This document shows positions 5,526 through 11,941 of a stretch of DNA of 16,666 nucleotides, one piece after another. Made by a program: the position numbers and the translations under genes. Source of the stretch: Planctomycetaceae bacterium (GTDB taxonomy: Bacteria; Planctomycetota; Planctomycetia; Pirellulales; Pirellulaceae); NCBI GenBank assembly GCA_003455945.1, contig DMPQ01000486.1, forward strand, positions 1 through 16,666, in the 5' to 3' direction. Below the pieces are notes generated by a model, which did no database searches, was not told where the DNA came from, and saw only the letters and a program-made list of their open reading frames with translations. The stretch's first letter is position 1; every line of letters starts with the position of its first letter.

Positions 5526-8315
5526 TCACCAGTCGTAGTCGATGATCCAGGGGCGTTCGAGCGCCGCGCGATCGACCGTCAGTCGCAACGAGATCGCGTC
5601 GCCGTCGGTCGTCCGTTCGACCTCCGGCCCCTCGACCACCGAGACGCGCCAGCGATCGTCGATCGCGAAACCCTCCCCGTCCACCGGCTCGATTTTCGTT
5701 CCGACCGCCAATCGAAACGTCAACGGTTCGTCGGGCAGGGTTCCGGAAAAGGTGAGCGTGCGCGTCAGACCGACGCGACCGTCCGGGCGCATCGACTCGC
5801 GAATCGAATCGGTCACCTCGAGTTCGCCGACGGCGCAACGAAAGGTCGGTCGACGCTCGGCATCCAGCGTGTAGCCGTCGAACCGCGGCTCGCTCGGACG
5901 CCCCTGTTCCGGCTGCCACGGGCGCCGGGCGTACTGCAGTTCGGGACCGGCAGGCAACTTCACCACCTCGGTGCCGAGAGGTCGGACATTGCCGTGCCCT
6001 TGGCCGAGCCAGACTCCGGCCGGGTCGGCAAAGTCGCCATGCCAGAGCAGCGCCAGACGCATCCCTTCGGCGTCCCAAACGTAATTGATTCCCGACGGCA
6101 AGCCGACTCCGATTCCGCGCTTGCCCACATCCGGGTACGAGCGACGCAGCATCACCGCGACGTCGCCGGCCGTCAGCCGAAGCGGTTCGCGCTTCTGTCC
6201 GCGAGGGGGATTCGCCTGACGCCCTTCGTCCAGATAGACCCAAAGTGCTTCGATCTGGCGGTCGGTATCGCCGTCGAGAATTTCGGTCCGGATCGCCCGC
6301 CCGCCGGGCCAGAACGACGGCATCACGGTGTTGGGGTGAAATCGCTGAGGGGCCTTCAGGAACTCCTCGAACCAATCTCGCTGCAGCCGCTCGGCCATCT
6401 CGGTCAGATCGACCGCCGACATCGTCTCGGACGGTTCCAGACGAAACGTATGACAGGCGATGCAGTTCAGGCCGGTATTCCCCGCCAGCTCATGCCCCAC
6501 GCGGCGCGTCTCGGATTCGTCTTGGGGAGTCGAGCGCTCGCGAGCGGGGCGATCGTCGACTTCGGCGAACAGCGTCAGCAGGCCTTCGACATTCTCGGCG
6601 CCGAATCGCGGCATCCGAGTCGCCATGTAGGGACGAATCGAACGGCCGCCGACGAGCACTTGGCGGAGCCATTCGGGGCGCAGCTTGTCGCCGACGTTCG
6701 TCAGGCTCGGAGGGAGTCGTCCCTGCGGCCCCAGATTGATGTCGGACGTCTGGAAGAAGTGATCTCGAGCCGACGTCACTCCCCCCAAGCCGTCCCGTTC
6801 ATGGCAAGCCAGGCAACCGAGCGTCGCCATCGCGAACTCGATCCGGCGGCTTTTGCTCGGCTCGTCCGCCTCGCTCGTCAGCACCTCGGCGATCAGCACA
6901 CGCTCGTCGTCGGACAACGTGTAGTGCGGCCAAGGTCCCCCTTCGCCGCCGAGACACCCTCGGTCGATTCGTTCGATCGGAATCGGCGGCGCCGGCTCGG
7001 CAGGGATCAGATCATGGCAGCGCGAGCAGCCGAGCGACCGGAACCTCGCTTCGCCTCGCGCCACCGCCGCTCGGTCGATTTCTGCGCCGGCGAGGTCGGC
7101 GGGCTGCTGCTCCTGCAGCAGGTAGTTCGCGATCGCCGACGCTTCGAAGTGGTCGAGCTGCAGGTCGGGCATCCGCCCGGCAGGCCGGACCTCATGCGGA
7201 TGCTCGAGGAACTCCGTCAGCGACTCGATCGAGTACTTCGGTGCGATCGACCCGAGGGGCACCGAGTCGGGAGTCGGTAGCTCTCGTCCCATCGCGTCGC
7301 GCGGCGCGTGACAGGCGACACAGCCGACGAGCGCAAAGATCTCCTCACCGCGATGAGCCGCTTCGGCATCGACCGGATCGCGGCGAAAGGGGCGATCTCC
7401 CTGGGCGATCAGGAAACTGACCAGATCGTCGACCGCACTCTCGCGCTCGTCGTCGGCCAGCCCCTTCAGAAGATCGGGCATCGCGGTTCCCGGTTGCGTC
7501 GACTCGGGCGCCAGCAAGAACGACTCGAGCCACGATCGATCGACACGATGAGCCACCTGCTCGAGCCGCGGTGCTCGATCGGCGGTGATCGCTCCGACCG
7601 CGTATCGCTCCCACGCCTCGATCGTGTGGCAGGAGCGACAACCGAGGCGATCGATCAGGTTCAGGCCGAGCGTCGTCCGATCGATTTCGCGACGCAGCGG
7701 CTCGCTTCGTTCCGCGACGTCGTTCGCGGCGGAGCGATCGCGCAGTTCGATCAGGTATCGGACCAGATCGAGAAACTCTCCGCGGTTCTTCAGCGCGTTC
7801 GGGAGCGAGTCGGGCATCGACGAGACGGAGCTCGTCTCGATCGCCTCGATCTCAGCCGCCAGGAACTCGCGACGCCGATAAGGGGGAGCGATCTCGCGAC
7901 CGACCAGGCGAGCGTCATCCTTCGCTACCGTACGAATCGCGATCGAGTTGCCGTCGATCGTCGTGACGATCGTCGTCGCGAACCCCTCTCGCAGGATCCG
8001 CGACGGCTCCAGAATCGACTCGATCAGCCCCTCGTCGGTCCGATCGCTCGGCAGTCGACTCAGGTCCGGCCCGACCTGATCGACTCCGCCCGACGAATGG
8101 CAGCCGGCGCATCCCTGATCCGATCGAGCGAAGATCACCGCCCCGCGAATCGCATCCCCTTCGCGACGAGCGGCCTCGGCCAGTTCGGCCGGCGTTTCCT
8201 GCTTCAATCGTTCGGTCAGCGTCTGAGCCGCCCCGGGCAGGACGAAAGGAGGAAGGACCGACAGTCCGAGCGCCAGCAGGAAACTCGATACGACGGTCGA
8301 ACAGGATCGCGTCAT
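5526..8315 (-). CDS. Hexaheme c-type cytochrome with PVC heme-binding domain
   Basis: This is a 929-residue exported multiheme cytochrome, started at ATG 8315 because a good signal peptide follows directly (SSFLLALGLSVLPPFVLPGAAQ, cleavage near 31). In-frame ATGs at 8348 and 8444 would add residues with no signal character. Six CxxCH motifs are visible: CAGCH 69-73, CRSCH 226-230, CVACH 332-336, CSRCH 430-434, CLACH 501-505 and CIACH 618-622. The first sits in a PVC-type CxxCH domain (about 55-192) with SILEPSRILREGF and SSMPDSLPNALKNRGE. Met-Pro sites that could give the distal ligand are M167, M279, M382, M568 and M665; none follows heme 4. Residues 710-929 are a heme-free beta-rich domain (GINYVWDAEGMRLALLWHGDF region) that I cannot name with confidence. 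It is probably the electron acceptor or conduit for the propeller protein encoded next, 78 bp downstream. Confidence 0.9.
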   Translation of the reverse strand: MTRSCSTVVSSFLLALGLSVLPPFVLPGAAQTLTERLKQETPAELAEAARREGDAIRGAVIFARSDQGCAGCHSSGGVDQVGPDLSRLPSDRTDEGLIESILEPSRILREGFATTIVTTIDGNSIAIRTVAKDDARLVGREIAPPYRRREFLAAEIEAIETSSVSSMPDSLPNALKNRGEFLDLVRYLIELRDRSAANDVAERSEPLRREIDRTTLGLNLIDRLGCRSCHTIEAWERYAVGAITADRAPRLEQVAHRVDRSWLESFLLAPESTQPGTAMPDLLKGLADDERESAVDDLVSFLIAQGDRPFRRDPVDAEAAHRGEEIFALVGCVACHAPRDAMGRELPTPDSVPLGSIAPKYSIESLTEFLEHPHEVRPAGRMPDLQLDHFEASAIANYLLQEQQPADLAGAEIDRAAVARGEARFRSLGCSRCHDLIPAEPAPPIPIERIDRGCLGGEGGPWPHYTLSDDERVLIAEVLTSEADEPSKSRRIEFAMATLGCLACHERDGLGGVTSARDHFFQTSDINLGPQGRLPPSLTNVGDKLRPEWLRQVLVGGRSIRPYMATRMPRFGAENVEGLLTLFAEVDDRPARERSTPQDESETRRVGHELAGNTGLNCIACHTFRLEPSETMSAVDLTEMAERLQRDWFEEFLKAPQRFHPNTVMPSFWPGGRAIRTEILDGDTDRQIEALWVYLDEGRQANPPRGQKREPLRLTAGDVAVMLRRSYPDVGKRGIGVGLPSGINYVWDAEGMRLALLWHGDFADPAGVWLGQGHGNVRPLGTEVVKLPAGPELQYARRPWQPEQGRPSEPRFDGYTLDAERRPTFRCAVGELEVTDSIRESMRPDGRVGLTRTLTFSGTLPDEPLTFRLAVGTKIEPVDGEGFAIDDRWRVSVVEGPEVERTTDGDAISLRLTVDRAALERPWIIDYDW

Positions 8316-8598
8316 CGAGAGCCTATACGGACAACAGGTGCGTGACATCGAGAACGCCGAGAGGCGATCTGCAGGATCGAACGGATCGACCGCTCGATCG
8401 TGGACGACGGCTCGAGAGGGAATCGCCGACCCGCAGCGATCCACGACGCCGCCGCGGCAATCGCGTCGGCGATTATGAAGTGGAGAGAGTTCCTTTCGCT
8501 ACCCGCTCGCCAGGACGGAGTTCGGCCGCTCGATCAGCTCGAGGATCCTCCGATCGTCTCTGCGCAGCAACGACAGACAGGGGTAATAGCCGGGTTGC
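8316..8598. other. 283-bp intergenic region, no gene recognised
   Basis: This region separates the glycoside-hydrolase-like gene (stop 8599) from the cytochrome start (8315). Short ORFs are present but show no SD and no protein-like features. It contains a 10-bp palindrome GAGGATCCTC (8541-8550). A TATAGG hexamer lies about 8 nt before the cytochrome ATG on the minus strand, too close to be an ordinary -10 unless the transcript is nearly leaderless. It probably holds the promoter of the cytochrome-propeller pair, but no convincing boxes were found. Confidence 0.4.
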
Positions 8599-10881
8599 CT
8601 ACTCCAGCACGATCGCCCGGTGGACGGCGATCGGCGGAACGGTGATGACCGTCGTCTCGCCGTCGTGCTGCAGCGGCAGTACGACCTCTCCCGGTTGGGC
8701 GACCGCCGACCGGAACCCTCGTCCGCGGATCCGCAGTTCGACGCCGTGGATCTCGATCGCCTCTTCGCGCAGCGGAACTTCGACCTCCTGGCGTCCATGA
8801 TCCGACGACGTGTTCAGTCCGTTCCACAAGTGAACGATGATGCGGTTTCCTTGCTTCCAGAACGTCGACTGCACGCACATCGGGCCCCGCACCTCGATCG
8901 CGTACGGCTCACGGGCGACCCACTGCAGGGCGCGAGTCAGCATCACGCGCTGATAGGGAAAGGCGTAGTCGAAGAGCGCCGCGTCGATTCCCGCGCCGAA
9001 GTAGACGACTCGCCCGGCCCCGTACTCGCCGGTCGCGGCGCAAGGAAACGCCTCGCGCACTCCCTCGGGAAAGTACATCAGCGCCGGCCGCATGCCACCG
9101 CCGAACTCGGTCGTGCGGATCATCGGCCCCTTGAACGTCGCCTGGAGTCCGGGGACCAGATGCTTCAGCCGCGGATCGGTCGCGAAGATCGAGTCGGCAT
9201 GGTCCGAGAAGCGGAACGCGCCGGCGTGACTCCGCTGAGCCCAGTAGCGGTCGTCGATCGCGATCCGGAAGTTCGCGTCGATCTCGCGCGGCCGCGAGTC
9301 GCCGGTCGCTCGTCCCGCGTAACTTGCGCCGAACAGATCGGCCAGCGCGAAGTCCCCTCGCGAACGTCCGAGTTCGTCGCACAACGACGTCTCGCACGTC
9401 GCGACCAGGCCTCCGCCGGCACGAACATACTGCCGAATCGTCTCGCACTGCGCATCGCTCAGACAGGCGACGTTCGGCAGGACCAGGACTCGATAGCGAG
9501 CCAGTCGTTCGGGATCGAGATCCTGCTCGGTGATCAGCGTCGCCGGCAGATGTTCTTCCATCCCGACGCGGAAGACGCCGAGCGCGTGCGACAGCCAACG
9601 ATCGACGACGTTGCCGTAGGCGTAGAACTGCCGAGTCGCTTCGCTGACCAGCAGCGCACACCACGGTTCCGCTTCCAGACGGACGAACCAGTCGCGGCGC
9701 GCGGCGATCTCGACGAGTGCGGCCTTTGTCGCTTCGGGACCGGCCATCTGCGCCAGCGGCGTGAACGATCCGTTCGTCATCGCTCCCAGACAGCGGACGA
9801 TCAGTTCGTGCGGCGGAAAGCTGTCGGTCGAGTACGGATTCCCTCGCGACATCAGGTACGGTTCGCTCGCGCCGACTCGCCCCCCCGCGACGGCGCGAAC
9901 GTACGCGGCGCCGAAGTACGGAACGACCGTCGCGCCGAGATTCACCTCATCCAGCCACCATTCCTGCACGGGGCAGTCGATCAGACGGTTCATTCGAGCC
10001 GACATGACGCGCGGGCTCGTCAGGAAGTGCCCGTACCGCCCGGCGTTCGTCGTCCAGGTATAGATCGCCCCCTCGGGGTTCGTCTCGCGCAGTCGTCGGC
10101 CGAGGCGTCGGTACCAGTCTTCGAGCTGCTCGTCGGCCCAGAGCAGATAGATGCGATACGCCTCGTCGGCCAGATCGATCCGTTCCGGGAGTTCGCGGCC
10201 GGTCGTTTCGCGATACGCCTGGCGCTCGAACGGACTGAAGTTGATCGGGTGATGGTAGCAGCCGTCGAACGAAACGCCGTCGAAGCCGAGATCTGCCATC
10301 AGCTCGCACAACGCCTCGATCGCCCAGTCGCCGTACGGCGTGTTCAGCGGCAATGACCGAACGGCGATGTTCTCGGGGAGAGTCAGATCGAGCGAGACGC
10401 GTTCGCGATGAGCGGGATCGTCGGTCGGATGATGAATCCATTCGGGATTGGCGCGCACGATCTCGATCGGTGCGTACGGCGAAACGCCGACCACGACGCG
10501 CATCCCGAGCGACTTCGCGTGCGCAATGCCGGCCGCCAGCGGCTCGCGCACCCGCGGCGTAAGGCCCGAGTTCGGATCGTCTCGACGGAGCGGATGGTAG
10601 AGCTCCGGTCCTCCGGCATGAAGCACCGTCGCTCCGAGTTCCGAGGCGCGAGAGATCGCCTCGAGGTCGTCGAGCGGCAGAAAGACCTTCACCGCTCCGT
10701 CGAGAACCCAATCGGGCGGATCGACGCCGACGAAGTCCCGATCGGCCGTCAGAAACGGATACGACTCGGACCGAACCGAACCGCCGTCGGTCGACGCCTC
10801 ACCCCCGACGACCGCGCCGGCCACCACCGCACCGGCTGATGCCTGAATAAAGCGCCGACGATTCCAAGCACGTGGACCCAC
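8599..10881 (-). CDS. Tat-exported glycoside-hydrolase-like protein with beta-galactosidase-trimerisation-like domain
   Basis: This 760-residue protein starts at GTG 10881, which is well supported by a strong SD (AAGGAG, 6-nt spacing). Residues 1-30 carry a Tat signal (RRRFIQASAGAVVAGAVVGG). Residues about 65-380 look like a (beta/alpha)8 barrel of the hypothetical-glycosidase GHL6/GH42-like group, with GMRVVVGVSPYAP (126-138), NPEWIHHPTD (145-154), GFDGVSFDGCYHHP (199-212) and VQEWWLDEVN (305-314). D201, D206 and E307 are candidate active-site acids. Residues about 405-655 resemble the beta-galactosidase trimerisation/GATase-like domain (YRVLVLPNVACLSDAQ, IRQYVRAGGGLVATCETS, GEYGAGRVVYFGAGID). 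Residues 660-760 form a C-terminal beta-sandwich. A beta-galactosidase, alpha-fucosidase-like or other exo-glycosidase role is possible; the substrate is unknown. The LRR gene lies 101 bp upstream on the same strand. Confidence 0.78.
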   Translation of the reverse strand: MGPRAWNRRRFIQASAGAVVAGAVVGGEASTDGGSVRSESYPFLTADRDFVGVDPPDWVLDGAVKVFLPLDDLEAISRASELGATVLHAGGPELYHPLRRDDPNSGLTPRVREPLAAGIAHAKSLGMRVVVGVSPYAPIEIVRANPEWIHHPTDDPAHRERVSLDLTLPENIAVRSLPLNTPYGDWAIEALCELMADLGFDGVSFDGCYHHPINFSPFERQAYRETTGRELPERIDLADEAYRIYLLWADEQLEDWYRRLGRRLRETNPEGAIYTWTTNAGRYGHFLTSPRVMSARMNRLIDCPVQEWWLDEVNLGATVVPYFGAAYVRAVAGGRVGASEPYLMSRGNPYSTDSFPPHELIVRCLGAMTNGSFTPLAQMAGPEATKAALVEIAARRDWFVRLEAEPWCALLVSEATRQFYAYGNVVDRWLSHALGVFRVGMEEHLPATLITEQDLDPERLARYRVLVLPNVACLSDAQCETIRQYVRAGGGLVATCETSLCDELGRSRGDFALADLFGASYAGRATGDSRPREIDANFRIAIDDRYWAQRSHAGAFRFSDHADSIFATDPRLKHLVPGLQATFKGPMIRTTEFGGGMRPALMYFPEGVREAFPCAATGEYGAGRVVYFGAGIDAALFDYAFPYQRVMLTRALQWVAREPYAIEVRGPMCVQSTFWKQGNRIIVHLWNGLNTSSDHGRQEVEVPLREEAIEIHGVELRIRGRGFRSAVAQPGEVVLPLQHDGETTVITVPPIAVHRAIVLE

Positions 10882-10887
10882 GAAGAT

Positions 10888-10893
10888 CTCCTT
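10888..10893 (-). promoter_or_regulatory. Strong Shine-Dalgarno fixing a GTG start
   Basis: AAGGAG on the minus strand is 6 nt from the GTG at 10881. It is the best ribosome binding site in the window and the reason for accepting a GTG start for the glycoside-hydrolase-like gene, directly before its Tat signal. Confidence 0.75.
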
Positions 10894-10950
10894 AGGCCGG
10901 ACGGTCGGAAGTCACGACGATCGGTCCGTCGACCGATTCGGCGGAGTCGG

Positions 10951-10969
10951 CTCGGTACGTTTCGCCGAG
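10951..10969 (-). other. Small hairpin downstream of the LRR gene
   Basis: CTCGG-tacgtttcg-CCGAG lies 13 bp after the LRR stop (10983) in the 101-bp gap before the glycoside-hydrolase-like gene. The stem is only 5 bp with a 9-nt loop and no U-run follows. It is a weak candidate for a processing site or attenuator and may be chance. Confidence 0.2.
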
Positions 10970-10982
10970 TCGACGATGTCGC

Positions 10983-11717
10983 TCAGAGTTCGATCGTCAC
11001 GCCGGGATTGGCCGCGCGAATCGCTTCGAGAGTCGACGGTGAAGGATGGTGGTCGGTCAGGTCGAGCCACTCGAGGTTCGACAGGGTCGCGAGCTCATCG
11101 AGCCCGGACGCGGTGATCGCCGTTTCGAAGAGGTTCAGATTCCGGAGCGACTTCATGCGGACGATCGATCGGAGGCCGACATCGGTGATCGATCGGTTCC
11201 AGCCGACATCCAGGTCGTTCAGGTTCGGCAGAGAGGCCAGGACTTCGAGCGACCGATCGGTCACGTGCGTGGCATGGAGGTTGATCCGCTCGAGCGTCCG
11301 AACCGCGCTCAGTCGTTCCACGCCGGCATCGGTGACGGAAGAACCGCGGATCTCGAGGACTCGCAGATCGGTCAGCGACGCGACGTTGCTCAATCCCGCA
11401 TCGTCGACGGCGACGGTCCCCTCCGGAAATCGGATCTCGCGCACGAAGAAGGCCGCCGAAGGGAGCGGCTGATCAGCAGCCAGTTCGACGGGGCGTCCGT
11501 CGAGAGTCAGCACGAGCGTTCCGCCGAACTGTCTGGCCCAGTCGGCAGCGCGGCGATCGGACGACGGAGCGGAGACGTCGGGGCGCTCCTGGGCAGCGCT
11601 CGGCGGCAGGCTCGCGGAGTCGTTCGACGAAGGAGCGACCGCCGGCTCACCGCACCCCGGCAACAACGTGATCAACGACAGAGCAAGCCCGCCGTGAAAC
11701 TGCTTCCGGACGCACAT
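10983..11717 (-). CDS. Leucine-rich-repeat lipoprotein
   Basis: This 244-residue protein has an N-terminal lipoprotein signal: LALSLITLLPGC with Cys22 in a good lipobox (LPGC). A low-complexity Ser/Pro/Ala linker runs to about residue 57. After a short domain (about 58-104) come five leucine-rich repeats of 24-25 residues at about 105-222, each of the form TDxGLxxLxxLxxLxxLxLxxT: DDAGLSNVASL, TDAGVERLSAV, TDRSLEVLASL, TDVGLRSIVRM and TASGLDELATL. The last is followed by a short cap ending NPGVTIEL. LRR proteins with a lipid anchor and TDxGL repeats are abundant in planctomycetes; most are presumed protein- or glycan-binding scaffolds. No enzyme motif is present. The start at ATG 11717 has only a GGGG-type upstream match, but the signal peptide begins right there. 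It sits between the transglutaminase-like and glycosidase-like genes on the same strand. Confidence 0.87.
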   Translation of the reverse strand: MCVRKQFHGGLALSLITLLPGCGEPAVAPSSNDSASLPPSAAQERPDVSAPSSDRRAADWARQFGGTLVLTLDGRPVELAADQPLPSAAFFVREIRFPEGTVAVDDAGLSNVASLTDLRVLEIRGSSVTDAGVERLSAVRTLERINLHATHVTDRSLEVLASLPNLNDLDVGWNRSITDVGLRSIVRMKSLRNLNLFETAITASGLDELATLSNLEWLDLTDHHPSPSTLEAIRAANPGVTIEL

Positions 11718-11722
11718 GACCG

Positions 11723-11908
11723 TTACCCCGTCACCTCGAAGCAGACGACCGACGTCCCGCCGCGAAACCGCCGCTCCGTGTCATTCAAGAACGCTTCGAT
11801 CGTAGCCGAGGGGGACGAAGCGGAGGAGAGACCTCGAAGCGCGAAGGGTTCGTCGAGGTGAGCGTAGCGCGTCAGGGACCCCGATCGATCGACGGTCGTG
11901 GTCGACAT
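11723..11908 (-). CDS. Doubtful 61-residue ORF between two genes
   Basis: This ORF would encode 61 residues, ending IEAFLNDTERRFRGG then TSVVCFEVTG, with no domain I recognise. For it: it fills most of the 224-bp gap, lies 33 bp after the transglutaminase-like gene and ends 5 bp before the LRR start, and about 80% of its third codon positions are G or C, as in the neighbours. Against it: the only SD-like match, GGAG, directly touches the ATG with no spacing; Ser and Thr are over-abundant; and the gap also contains a hairpin (11831-11859). In a genome this GC-rich, such an ORF can arise by chance. It could instead be a leader peptide or simply 5' untranslated sequence of the LRR gene. Confidence 0.28.
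   Translation of the reverse strand: MSTTTVDRSGSLTRYAHLDEPFALRGLSSASSPSATIEAFLNDTERRFRGGTSVVCFEVTG
11831..11859. other. Imperfect stem-loop upstream of the LRR gene
   Basis: ACCTCG (11831-11836) pairs with CGAGGT (11854-11859). Inside it CGAA (11842-11845) pairs with TTCG (11849-11852) around a GGG loop, leaving an asymmetric internal loop. The word ACCTCGAAGC recurs at 11733-11742, 16 bp before the LRR ATG on its strand. The structure may be a 5'-UTR element of the LRR gene or chance. Confidence 0.25.
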
Positions 11909-11941
11909 CTCCGCTGACGCGAATCGCTTCTGCCGCTTCGA

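Noticed and set aside
4557..7280. A 907-residue open frame on the plus strand, and other long plus-strand frames opposite the minus-strand genes (554-2224, 2206-3639, 8620-10356, 12008-14068)
   Set aside because: They are antisense to well-supported genes, are very rich in Arg, lack domains and signals, and one spans two genes and their spacer. GC-rich codon bias removes stops from the opposite strand.
8541..8550. Perfect palindrome GAGGATCCTC
   Set aside because: Ten bases without loop or extension is readily found by chance in sequence rich in GATC.
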